Source of the DNA: Gemmatimonadales bacterium
Lineage (GTDB): Bacteria; Gemmatimonadota; Gemmatimonadetes; Gemmatimonadales; GWC2-71-9
Reading direction: 5' to 3'
Assembly: GCA_030601605.1 (NCBI GenBank)
Contig: JAUVTI010000025.1
Coordinates: 1-16,921 of the forward strand
Length of the DNA stretch: 16,921 nucleotides
The stretch's first letter is position 1; every line of letters starts with the position of its first letter. The position numbers and the translations under genes were made by a program. Below the pieces are notes generated by a model. The model was given only the letters and a program-made list of their open reading frames with translations. It was not told where the DNA came from and did not search any database. Below, piece after piece: positions 7,752 to 14,677 of the stretch.

Positions 7752-10036
7752 GTGATCCGATCCAGGTCGCGGTCGCGAGACATCACGTTCCTTAAAGCTA
7801 GTCGATTGTGGGTGTAGGTCTCAAACAGGCGCAGCGCGCGGTCGGCGGTGCGGAACGTCGGAATGTGCTGGTCCTCGAGGAGCGCGGCCATCGCATCGTA
7901 CTTCGGTCCGGCGTCCACCACCGCCACCCATGGCTTGGGACTCTCCCTCCGGATGCTGGCCAGGCGGCTGGCAATGGAGGCTCCGTCGCGCACGTCCTCC
8001 GCGTGGCCTTCGCCGGGGGCCAGCGTGTTGAGTGCACCGGTGTGCGGGACGCATCCGACTATTGCGACGTCCACGTTGTCGTCCCACAGTACGGCGCGCA
8101 CCGCATCCTCGTACGGCGCGTCGTCCATGATCGGAGTGAGGTCGACGGGGTTGCGGACGTCGATGACCCGCTCGAGGTGGCACCGGGCCAGGACCTCGTC
8201 CAGCGCTGCCGCCGTCGCGCTGGCGAACTGGGGCAGGCTGAATCGTCCCAGATTGTCCGCGATCGCCACGCACTCGAAGCCGGCGTTGGTGATCGCGCCG
8301 AGCCTGCTCCCGCCCGGCTCCCTGTCGCGCAGGTACCAGGACAGGCGCACCAGGTCCTCGAAGTCGGCGATGGTGTCCGCCACGAGCACGCCTGCCTGGC
8401 GCGCGAGCTCCCGCAGGACCGCATAGTCGCCGGCGACTGCCGCCGTGTGCGAGGCCGTTGCCCGTGCGCCGGAGTCCGTGCGTCCGCCTCCGTACAGCAC
8501 CACCGAGCGGCCGCTCTGCGTGATCCGAGTGGCTGCTTCGAGCCAGCGCCGGCCGTCGAGCGGCCGGAACCCCTCGACGTAGCAGGCGACCACCTCGCTC
8601 TCCGGCTCGCCCTCGAAGTGCGTCAGATAGTCGCCGACGGTGAGGTCGATCTGGTTCCCCACTGATATGACGTAGCGGGGGTTGAGGCGCGCGAGCTTGC
8701 TCGAGCGCGCCACGGCGAAGGCACCGCTCTGTGAGATGAGCGCCACCCGGCCGGGCTCGCTCTCCGGCCAGCTCAGTTTGTGTCCCGGGATGAACATCGT
8801 GTCATAGCGGCCGGGAACTGAGCGCACGCCGAGGCAGTTGCCGCCGTTGATCAGCGGCCCACCCCACGAGCTGCCGCGGGCCCGCTCGACCGCGCGCTCC
8901 ACGCGCTCGACGAGCGGCTCGGTGCCGGACTTCTCTCCCAGGCCGCCGGGGATGACGATCACGCACTCTGCCTTCTCGCCCTCGATGATCTGCTCGATCG
9001 CTGTGGGCGCCTGCTCCGCGGCAATGCTCAGCACGAGGAGGTCCACCCGCTCGGGAAGCGCCGCGATGTCCGGATAGCAGGTCACTCCATCGATGGCGCC
9101 GGTGTGCGGCTTCACGATCGCGATCCGGTCTCGCGGGAAGCCCTCGCGCAGCATGTTGCCGAGGATGACGCGCCCCGGGTTGGAGCCCTCGGACACTCCG
9201 ACCAGCGCCACAGAGCGAGGCTCGAGCAGTCGCCTGAGCTTCTCCAGCGGCCGGGCGGGACGGGGCGCAGCGCCGCCCGGGCGGAGCGTCACCAGCACGT
9301 CCAGCGCCACTGGGCCGTCGTCGGTGAGGGCCAGGGGGTTGATCTCGAACTCCGCCAGCTGTGCGGATGCGGGCCGCGCCGCGAAGGCGAGCAGGCGCCC
9401 GGCCAGCGCGCAGAGCCCGTCGGGCGGCAGCCGCACCCGGGCCCTGCGCGCGGTCCCGGTCGCGAGCGGTCCCACGAGAGTCCGTTCGAGCGCTCCCGGA
9501 ATGCTCGTGGGCGGAGTGAGGCCCGGCGCGAGGATGGCGACGTCGCTTCCAGGCACGAGGTGCCGGGCGAGGTGCTCGGCGTGGATTCCTCCGGTGCCGA
9601 TGGTCACCACGGGGCCGAAGTCGTCGGTCCAGCGCAGGCCCAGCAGGAGCTCGGCCCCGAGCGCATCGTCGTGCGCCACATACTCGCTGATCGTGTATCC
9701 GGAAATGAGCCGGCCGCTGAGCCGCTGCGCCATGGCTTCGATCGCGTGAACCACGGCAGAGCGCTCGCGCGGCACCACCTCGATGCCGCCCACGTCCGTC
9801 TTATGGAGGATCTGGGGTGAGGCGACCTTCACCACGAGTCGATCGCCGGGCAGGTCGTCCAGGGAGGTCGTGCGTGCCTCATCAGCGTCGCGCACGAAGC
9901 GGTGGGCCGGCACCCTGATGCCGAGCGCCTCGACGAGCGCGAAGCCCTCCGTGTCCAACAGGACGTCGCGGCCCTCGGCACGAGCGTGCTCCAGGATTCC
10001 AGCGACGTCGCCATTCACGACCGAACGCACCTGCAC
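7745..10036 (-). CDS. NDP-forming acyl-CoA synthetase (acetate--CoA ligase, ADP-forming), beta-alpha fusion
   Basis: The 763-residue enzyme is predicted to convert acyl-CoA + ADP + phosphate to free acid + CoA + ATP reversibly, in the cytoplasm. Residues 1-240 are an ATP-grasp (beta) domain with VKVASPQILHKTDVGGI (His78), FGPVVTIGTGGIHAEHL and EINPLAL (231-237). From about 264 comes the CoA-binding and ligase (alpha) part: LEPRSVALVGVS, GNCLGV (399-404), ISQSGAFA (434-441) and SHTAAVAG with His530, the expected phosphohistidine. Order is beta then alpha, the reverse of the usual bacterial alpha-beta fusion. GTG 10036 is chosen because GGGAGGG lies five bases upstream. The frame stays open to 10603 but encodes only Arg/Pro-rich shadow sequence there. 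It heads the operon with the ferredoxin oxidoreductase, which would supply its acyl-CoA. Confidence 0.9.
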   Translation of the reverse strand: MQVRSVVNGDVAGILEHARAEGRDVLLDTEGFALVEALGIRVPAHRFVRDADEARTTSLDDLPGDRLVVKVASPQILHKTDVGGIEVVPRERSAVVHAIEAMAQRLSGRLISGYTISEYVAHDDALGAELLLGLRWTDDFGPVVTIGTGGIHAEHLARHLVPGSDVAILAPGLTPPTSIPGALERTLVGPLATGTARRARVRLPPDGLCALAGRLLAFAARPASAQLAEFEINPLALTDDGPVALDVLVTLRPGGAAPRPARPLEKLRRLLEPRSVALVGVSEGSNPGRVILGNMLREGFPRDRIAIVKPHTGAIDGVTCYPDIAALPERVDLLVLSIAAEQAPTAIEQIIEGEKAECVIVIPGGLGEKSGTEPLVERVERAVERARGSSWGGPLINGGNCLGVRSVPGRYDTMFIPGHKLSWPESEPGRVALISQSGAFAVARSSKLARLNPRYVISVGNQIDLTVGDYLTHFEGEPESEVVACYVEGFRPLDGRRWLEAATRITQSGRSVVLYGGGRTDSGARATASHTAAVAGDYAVLRELARQAGVLVADTIADFEDLVRLSWYLRDREPGGSRLGAITNAGFECVAIADNLGRFSLPQFASATAAALDEVLARCHLERVIDVRNPVDLTPIMDDAPYEDAVRAVLWDDNVDVAIVGCVPHTGALNTLAPGEGHAEDVRDGASIASRLASIRRESPKPWVAVVDAGPKYDAMAALLEDQHIPTFRTADRALRLFETYTHNRLALRNVMSRDRDLDRITW

Positions 10037-10063
10037 AGTGGCCCTCCCGCCCGCAACAGGCTG

Positions 10064-10106
10064 TACCGCACACCCTGCCGTTAGGGAAACTGCGCAGGGT
10101 GCGGTA
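10064..10106 (-). promoter_or_regulatory. Inverted repeat in the leader of the acyl-CoA synthetase operon
   Basis: Right arm GCAGGGTGCGGTA (10094-10106) pairs with left arm TACCGCA-CA-CCCTGC (10064-10078). There are 13 paired positions, a 2-nt CA bulge and a 15-nt loop. On the minus strand it lies between a possible -10 box and the ribosome site at 10042-10048, so it could be an operator or an mRNA stem in the 5' leader. The pairing is seen directly. The role is inferred. Confidence 0.5.
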
Positions 10107-10124
10107 ATCCCTTCATGAAAGCTT

Positions 10125-10130
10125 ATTAAA
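10125..10130 (-). promoter_or_regulatory. Possible -10 box of the acyl-CoA synthetase operon
   Basis: On the minus strand TTTAAT (five of six to consensus) lies in a short AT-rich patch that stands out from the GC-rich surroundings. It overlaps the end of the HD-GYP gene and precedes the leader inverted repeat. No recognisable -35 box is found 16-18 bp upstream, so this is a weak call. Confidence 0.25.
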
Positions 10131-11103
10131 GTGTTCTTAGAAAGGAACTTGCGGGCCTGGGACGCCCTCCCTCGGGCCGCCCCGGCGGCGCCCGAGGGCC
10201 GATCCCATCGGGGGGTGGGGCGCGGCTCTCCTGGGACGGTCGGCGCAGGCGGCGTCCCGAGCCACGGGGGCGCCGCGCGACCGGATAGATGGCGGCGAGG
10301 GCCAGCCAGGCGAGCAACGGCCAGCCGGCCCACCCGCCGGGGGAGCGGACGTTGGGAAACAGGTACGGGGCCTGGCGCAGAACGGCCAGCAGCGCACGGA
10401 CGCACCGGGTGTCCAGTTGTGCGCCCGCCACCCGGTCCAGCTCGCGCACCACTACGCGGAGCGACAGAGAGGAGCGGTAGGGGCGGGCGCTGGTCATGGC
10501 GTCGAAGGTGTCTGCCACGGCGATGATGCGGGCGGCCAGGGGGATCTCGGCCCCCTGGAGGCCATCCGGGAATCCGCGACCGTCCATGCGCTCGTGGTGC
10601 CACCGCACCGCCGCCAGCACTCGGGGGCGGTCCTTGAGGAGGGGTCGCAGGATCTGCTCACCGATCACGGTGTGCCACTGGACCTGCCGGCGCTCGTCGT
10701 CCGTGAGCGGTCCGTCCTTGCCCAGCACGCCGTCCGGGACCCCGATCTTCCCGACATCATGCAACTGCGCTGCGAGCCGGATCTCGTCCACTTCCGTCCG
10801 GCGCAGCCCGAGCTCGCGGGCCACGGCGCTGGCATAACGGCTCACGCGCTGCGAGTGGCTGCGGGTGTACGCGTCCTTTGCCTGGAGCGCCTCGGCGACC
10901 GAGCCCACGGCGTTTGCGAAGAGTTGCTCGGCTGCCTGCAGAACCTCCCCAGCGGCGGGCGCCAGCCCCGCCACAGCCACCTGTCCCTCGGCTGGGCCGG
11001 AATGACCCAAGCCCCCCCGCCCTGAGCCGAGGCGCGTGGAACATTTCGGCTCGCCAGTGACGGTCGGCACAGCGCCTATGGGGGTCTGGGTTGCAAGCTT
11101 CAC
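10126..11103 (-). CDS. HD-GYP domain protein, probable cyclic-di-GMP phosphodiesterase with a C-terminal membrane anchor
   Basis: 325 residues. The HD-GYP domain (about 60-230) has all expected metal-site pieces: His83 (TRSHSQRV), the HD pair 115-116 (LHDVGKIGVPD), His144, His169-His170 (HHERMDGRG), and Asp198 (ADTFDAMTSARPYR). The GYP motif reads GFP (177-179), a common variant. It should hydrolyse cyclic di-GMP or a related dinucleotide. There is no N-terminal sensor domain. Instead a single hydrophobic helix (about 258-275) is followed by a roughly 50-residue Arg/Pro-rich tail, an odd C-terminal anchor. The GTG start at 11103 has GGAGG seven bases upstream. It diverges from a sigma-54 activator gene and has a sigma-54-type promoter match in the shared spacer. 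A metal-dependent phosphohydrolase of other specificity is the alternative. Confidence 0.87.
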   Translation of the reverse strand: MKLATQTPIGAVPTVTGEPKCSTRLGSGRGGLGHSGPAEGQVAVAGLAPAAGEVLQAAEQLFANAVGSVAEALQAKDAYTRSHSQRVSRYASAVARELGLRRTEVDEIRLAAQLHDVGKIGVPDGVLGKDGPLTDDERRQVQWHTVIGEQILRPLLKDRPRVLAAVRWHHERMDGRGFPDGLQGAEIPLAARIIAVADTFDAMTSARPYRSSLSLRVVVRELDRVAGAQLDTRCVRALLAVLRQAPYLFPNVRSPGGWAGWPLLAWLALAAIYPVARRPRGSGRRLRRPSQESRAPPPDGIGPRAPPGRPEGGRPRPASSFLRTL

Positions 11104-11134
11104 CTGGCGTCCTCCGCTGGGTGGTCCTACATGC

Positions 11135-11151
11135 GCCGCCTGTACGGCGGC
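11135..11151 (-). repeat. Short stem-loop at the 5' end of the predicted HD-GYP mRNA
   Basis: GCCGCC (11135-11140) and GGCGGC (11146-11151) form a 6-bp GC stem with a 5-nt loop, a few bases after the transcription start expected from the sigma-54 match. It could protect the transcript or affect translation, but a 6-bp GC stem can occur by chance in DNA of this composition. Confidence 0.3.
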
Positions 11152-11163
11152 ACACAGTAAGAC

Positions 11164-11179
11164 TGCAACCGCGGGGCCA
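11164..11179 (-). promoter_or_regulatory. Sigma-54 (-24/-12) promoter candidate for the HD-GYP gene
   Basis: Reading leftward from 11179: TGGCCCC-GCGG-TTGCA. This compares with the consensus TGGCACG-N4-TTGCW. It matches five of seven at -24 and all five at -12, and the invariant GG (11178-11177) and GC (11166-11165) are exactly 10 bp apart. Predicted start is near 11154, about 50 bases before the GTG. A sigma-54 activator gene sits divergently next to it. Confidence 0.5.
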
Positions 11180-11215
11180 TTTTGCCGTTGGATAGTAAGT
11201 AGTTGTCGTGTAAGC

Positions 11216-11236
11216 GCTTGGGTGGTCTGCTCAAGC
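11216..11236. promoter_or_regulatory. Inverted repeat between the two sigma-54 promoters, possible activator site
   Basis: GCTTG (11216-11220) and CAAGC (11232-11236) form a dyad, extended as GCTTGNG-N7-CNCAAGC around 11226. It is about 70 bp upstream of the expected HD-GYP start and about 45 bp upstream of the expected activator start. This is a reasonable but somewhat close place for an enhancer-binding protein. The dyad is short, so function is inferred. Confidence 0.3.
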
Positions 11237-11245
11237 CAAGAGGCG

Positions 11246-11261
11246 TGGTACGATTCGTGCT
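11246..11261 (+). promoter_or_regulatory. Sigma-54 (-24/-12) promoter candidate for the activator gene
   Basis: TGGTACG-ATTC-GTGCT matches the sigma-54 consensus at ten of twelve scored positions, with GG (11247-11248) and GC (11259-11260) ten bp apart. The predicted start is near 11272, about 22 bases before the GTG at 11294. The same bases could be read as a sigma-70 -10 (TACGAT), but no -35 partner is seen. Confidence 0.4.
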
Positions 11262-11293
11262 TGCTGAGTCAATTGGTACCACCTGAGGATAGT

Positions 11294-12703
11294 GTGACGC
11301 TTCCGGCCGAAACGCGCACGTGGCGCAAGCGAGGCGCTCGCGACCAGGCCCCGGACCCCAGGGAGGCTGGCGTCGCCCTCCTTGTCGTGCAGCTATCGGA
11401 GTCCTTCTCGGACTTGTGGGCCCAGCTGGGTGAGGATCTGGGGGCTACGCTCCGGGTGCTGTCCCAGGACGACGCCGTGATGGTGGGACCCGAGGTGGCA
11501 GCCGTCGTACTCGCCGCCGGCGGGGCTGAGCGGAGCGCCCTGGACTGGCTGGACGGGCACGAACCTCCTCCCTCCATCCCCACCCTGGCAGTCGGGTCCG
11601 ATCCGGGACGCCGAATCGCCACCCGGCTCGTGGGGCACGGGGCCACCGACTATTTCGCCCTCCCCGAAGACGTCGAGATCCTGCGCAACGCGGTGACTTC
11701 CGCTGTGGAGCGGCACCGCAAGACGATGCGCCGCGCCTCCACTGGCGCGGAGGAGGAGCGGTCACGCGCCTTCGCCGCGATCGTGGGGGAGAGCCAGGCC
11801 ATCAAGACGGTCCTCGCCCGGGCGGCGCGAATCCTGCCCTATGCGGACGCCACGGCTTTGATCGTGGGCGAGACCGGGACGGGGAAGGAACTCCTCGCGC
11901 GCGCGATCCATCAAGGCGGTCCGAGGCGGCGTGCCCCGTTCGTGGCCGTCAACTGCCCCGCACTCCCAGCCCACTTGATCGAATCGGAGCTGTTCGGCCA
12001 CGAGCGAGGGGCATTCACCGACGCCCACGCAGCCAAGCCCGGTCTGTTCGAGGTCGCTGAGGGAGGGACGCTGTTCCTGGACGAGATCGGCACGCTGCCG
12101 GTGGATCTGCAGGCCAAGCTGCTCCGCGTCCTCGAGGATAAGCACGTGCGCCGCGTCGGCGGCACGAAGTCTCGCGCCCTAAACGTCCGGATCGTCGCAG
12201 CGACCAACGACAAGCTGGAGGAAGCGGTGCGGGCAGGGGCGTTCCGTCAGGATCTCTTCTTCCGGCTCAGCGTCATAACGCTGTCGCTGCCGCCGCTGCG
12301 GGACCGGGGCGAGGACGTGCTCATCATCGCTGAGGGGCTGCTGAGCCGGATGGCCAAGCAGCACGATCTCCCGGTGCCCAAACTGGGCGCCGACGGCCGC
12401 GCCGCCCTCCTGGGCTACCACTGGCCCGGCAACGTGCGCGAACTGAAGAACGCCGTCGAGCGGGCGCTGCTGCTCTCCCCGCCGGGCGAGCTCAGCCTGC
12501 CCGAGTTGGTGCCGGCATCGATCGGGGGTCCGGCTACCGAGGGGCCGCTTCCATTCCCGGCCCGGCTGGACGACATCACGGCCGCCGCGGCCCACGCCAC
12601 GCTGGATCTGTGCAGCGGGAACCGGAGTGAGGCAGCCAGGCGGCTGGGCATCTCACGCCGGCGCCTGCGGAGGCTGCTCGACCTGGAGGCTGATTCCGCC
12701 TGA
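11294..12703 (+). CDS. Sigma-54-dependent enhancer-binding protein (NtrC family) with a degenerate receiver domain
   Basis: 469 residues in three parts. The N-terminal part (about 25-140) has receiver-like alternation (VALLVVQLSES, AAVVLAAGGAE, IPTLAVGSD, GATDYFALP), but the strand that should end in the phospho-acceptor aspartate reads VVLAAGG. Phosphorylation by a histidine kinase is therefore unlikely. The AAA+ domain (about 160-390) has Walker A GETGTGKE (192-199), the sigma-54 contact loop GAFTDA (239-244; usual GAFTGA), Walker B GGTLFLDEIG (257-266) and FRQDLFFRL (317-325). A Fis-type helix-turn-helix closes the protein (GNRSEAARRLGISRRRLRRLL, 442-462). GTG 11294 is chosen because GAGG lies five bases upstream. 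The frame is open further upstream, but the sequence there is intergenic in character. It probably regulates the divergent HD-GYP gene and itself. Confidence 0.92.
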   Translation: MTLPAETRTWRKRGARDQAPDPREAGVALLVVQLSESFSDLWAQLGEDLGATLRVLSQDDAVMVGPEVAAVVLAAGGAERSALDWLDGHEPPPSIPTLAVGSDPGRRIATRLVGHGATDYFALPEDVEILRNAVTSAVERHRKTMRRASTGAEEERSRAFAAIVGESQAIKTVLARAARILPYADATALIVGETGTGKELLARAIHQGGPRRRAPFVAVNCPALPAHLIESELFGHERGAFTDAHAAKPGLFEVAEGGTLFLDEIGTLPVDLQAKLLRVLEDKHVRRVGGTKSRALNVRIVAATNDKLEEAVRAGAFRQDLFFRLSVITLSLPPLRDRGEDVLIIAEGLLSRMAKQHDLPVPKLGADGRAALLGYHWPGNVRELKNAVERALLLSPPGELSLPELVPASIGGPATEGPLPFPARLDDITAAAAHATLDLCSGNRSEAARRLGISRRRLRRLLDLEADSA

Positions 12704-12915
12704 TTCTGGTACGGTCCGCTCCGGGATGGCTCAAACCGACCCAGCCCAGCTTCCTACCCGTGGTCCCGGAACCCCAAGCAATCCAATGAGTTAGCAGGCC
12801 GGATGCAGAGGCACGGTCCCTGCGATGCTCTCATGGCGGAAGCGACTGGCTCACGCCCGAGCGCCCCGGAGCGCGAGTCTCTCGGTTCGAGCCCTTGAGA
12901 GCTAGGGAGGACGCT
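12704..12915. other. Intergenic spacer before the lipoprotein gene
   Basis: A 212-bp spacer between the activator and the lipoprotein gene. I see no RNA gene, repeat or terminator in it and no promoter pair I would defend. The only clear signal is the ribosome site AGGGAGG at 12904-12910, five bases before the lipoprotein ATG. Confidence 0.4.
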
Positions 12916-13653
12916 ATGTCACGACGGACGCTGTTGATCGCGCTTGGCGCGGGCGTGGTCGCCGCGGCCTGTACCGACGCCACCGGTCCACCGCTGGACG
13001 ACGCCCCGTCACCCAATCAGGAACAGGTCGAAGAGCTCGTAGTGCCGGACGGAGCACTGCCGGGCTTGCGATGGACGACCGCAGCGGGAGCCGGGGCGTT
13101 TACGATCCTCCCCGCCCCGGACGACGAGGGCCCGGGCGAGGATCTGCCGGTCAGCATCACTCCCTCTCCCGAGGCAGGACCGCCACAACTCGATCGGTAC
13201 GAGGTGAGCTTCTGGGCAGTTCGGGGGAAGCGGCGCTCCATCCAGATCAACTACCAGACCGAGAACGGGCTGCGCCCCTTCTTGCGCCTTACGATCCCGC
13301 GCAAGGCGCTCAGCCGCTGGCCGGACGGAAGCCGGTTCAGGCGGGGTGAAGCAGTTCTCATCACCGTGATCGTAGACCGGACCCGCCTCCGAGTGGAGCT
13401 GGAACCGGACGGGATCCAGTTCAACCGTCGGCGTCCCGCATGGCTGAAGATGTGGTACGGCGGAGCCGACTGGGATTTCAACGGCGACGGCGTGGTGGAC
13501 CATAGGGATGAGGAGGCGGAGCGCCAGTTGCGGCTGTGGACTCAGGAGGAAGACGGGGGGCCGTGGCGCTCAATGCGTGCGCGCCACTCACGGCGCGGAA
13601 AGTGGTTCCTGGCCAAGCTGTACCACTTTACCGGGTACGAGACCTCTACCTAA
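12916..13653 (+). CDS. Predicted Tat-type lipoprotein with a C-terminal EF-hand/dockerin-like loop
   Basis: The 245-residue exported protein is of unknown role. The N-terminus MSRRTLLIALGAGVVAAAC has a twin-arginine SRRTLLI motif, a hydrophobic stretch and a lipobox-like AAAC (Cys19), so it is probably lipidated after Tat export, with an acidic, proline-rich spacer behind the cysteine. Residues 90-165 look beta-rich and surface-like. DFNGDGVVDHRDEE (187-200) is a calcium-loop pattern with Asp187, Asn189, Asp191, Asp195 and Asp198 in ligand positions. The protein ends LYHFTGYETST. I recall similar C-termini in Gemmatimonadota surface proteins. ATG 12916 is supported by AGGGAGG five bases upstream. 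The TTG at 12895 is an unlikely start. It lies two bases before the TPR gene, so the pair is probably co-transcribed. Confidence 0.75.
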   Translation: MSRRTLLIALGAGVVAAACTDATGPPLDDAPSPNQEQVEELVVPDGALPGLRWTTAAGAGAFTILPAPDDEGPGEDLPVSITPSPEAGPPQLDRYEVSFWAVRGKRRSIQINYQTENGLRPFLRLTIPRKALSRWPDGSRFRRGEAVLITVIVDRTRLRVELEPDGIQFNRRRPAWLKMWYGGADWDFNGDGVVDHRDEEAERQLRLWTQEEDGGPWRSMRARHSRRGKWFLAKLYHFTGYETST

Positions 13654-13655
13654 CC

Positions 13656-14657
13656 ATGGACGCCCGCGAGTCACTGACCATGCTGAATAGGGTGCAGGAG
13701 CTTGCCGACGCCGGCCAGGATGCCGACGTGGTCGCCTTCCTGTCTGAACGGCCCGAGCAGGACGTGGGGAGTTCCCCCACGCTCGCGCTGCTGCGTGGGA
13801 TCGCCCACTACCGGCTGGGCACCCCAGAAGAGGCGGAGCGGTGGGTGAAGATGGCGCTGGAGCTCTCGAGGGAGCGTGGTGACAAGGCCATCGAAGCCCG
13901 CGCCCTGAATGTCTCCGGGGCGATCGAGCTGGATACAGGCCGGATCGATGAGGCGGCGGCACATTTCATGGAGGCGCTCTCGGAAGCGAAGATCGAGGGT
14001 GATCATGCGACCGTGGGCCGCTGCTCCAACAACCTGGGGATCATCGCCAACATGCGGGGTGACTACGGCCGGGCCGTGGGTTCCTACACGATGGCTCTGG
14101 CTGCCTTCCAGCAGGCCGACCTCCACTGGGGCATCGCTCAGGTGATGAATAACCTCTCCATCACTTACCGCGACCAGGGAGACCTCGTGAAGGCTCTGAG
14201 CACGGCGGATGACGCGGTCGAGGAAGCTCAGGCGGCCGGGAACCTGCGTTTGGCGGCAGCGACCCGTGCCGGCCGCGCCGAGGTGCGGCTTCTCTCGGGC
14301 GACGCGGAGTTTGCCAGGCGCGAGGTCGAGCGCGTCCTCGAGTCCGAGGGGAGCCTGGGGAACGTTGTGGGCGAGGCTGAGGATTTGCGGGTCCTCGCAG
14401 GTGCGCAGGCGGCGCTCGGTGAGACCGAGGAGGCGGAGAAGTTGCTGCGTGAAGTGGTGGAGCGGGCGGAGAGTCTGGAGCGACCGCACCTCGCCGCGCA
14501 GGCCGAGCGGGACCTGGCCCGGCTGCTCATGCGGTTGGGGCGCACCGGGGAGGCGCAGGAACTGGCGCGCAAGGCGCGGGTTCGCTTCGAGCGGCTGGGG
14601 GCCGCAGCCGAGGTCCAGAAACTGGACGACTTCCTGAGCAACGGGGCGTCCGGCTGA
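13656..14657 (+). CDS. Tetratricopeptide repeat (TPR) protein
   Basis: A 333-residue, all-helical protein with about seven consecutive TPR units from near residue 42 to 325. Examples are ALLRGIAHYRLGTPEEAERW, SNNLGIIANMRGDYGRAV and MNNLSITYRDQGDLVKAL. It has no signal peptide, membrane segment or catalytic domain, so it is probably a cytoplasmic scaffold or protein-binding module. ATG 13656 is used because it lies two bases after the lipoprotein stop. ATG 13680 is an equally plausible in-frame start, since neither has a strong ribosome site. An in-frame extension upstream to 13536 overlaps the lipoprotein gene and is rejected. The stop codon lies in the loop of the intrinsic terminator. No specific partner can be named. 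Confidence 0.83.
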   Translation: MDARESLTMLNRVQELADAGQDADVVAFLSERPEQDVGSSPTLALLRGIAHYRLGTPEEAERWVKMALELSRERGDKAIEARALNVSGAIELDTGRIDEAAAHFMEALSEAKIEGDHATVGRCSNNLGIIANMRGDYGRAVGSYTMALAAFQQADLHWGIAQVMNNLSITYRDQGDLVKALSTADDAVEEAQAAGNLRLAAATRAGRAEVRLLSGDAEFARREVERVLESEGSLGNVVGEAEDLRVLAGAQAALGETEEAEKLLREVVERAESLERPHLAAQAERDLARLLMRLGRTGEAQELARKARVRFERLGAAAEVQKLDDFLSNGASG

Positions 14658-14675
14658 GGCCGGGCGCCTTTTTCT
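14645..14675 (+). terminator. Rho-independent terminator after the TPR gene
   Basis: GGCGTCCGGC (14645-14654) pairs with GCCGGGCGCC (14659-14668): a 10-bp stem with one G-T wobble and the 4-nt loop TGAG. TTTTT at 14669-14673 follows, then CT. The TGA stop of the TPR gene (14655-14657) sits in the loop. Confidence 0.85.
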
Positions 14676-14677
14676 AT

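Noticed and set aside
10050..10068. Possible sigma-54 promoter (TTGC on the minus strand) before the acyl-CoA synthetase gene
   Set aside because: The GG-GC spacing is 11 bp, and the start would fall at or inside the ribosome site.
10037..10603. Upstream extension of the acyl-CoA synthetase frame
   Set aside because: It overlaps the HD-GYP gene in another frame, encodes low-complexity Arg/Pro sequence, and lies before a well-placed GTG with a ribosome site.
12875..12905. GGTTCGAGCCC resembling a tRNA T-loop
   Set aside because: The flanking bases do not form a 5-bp T-stem, and no acceptor stem, anticodon arm or CCA is found around it.
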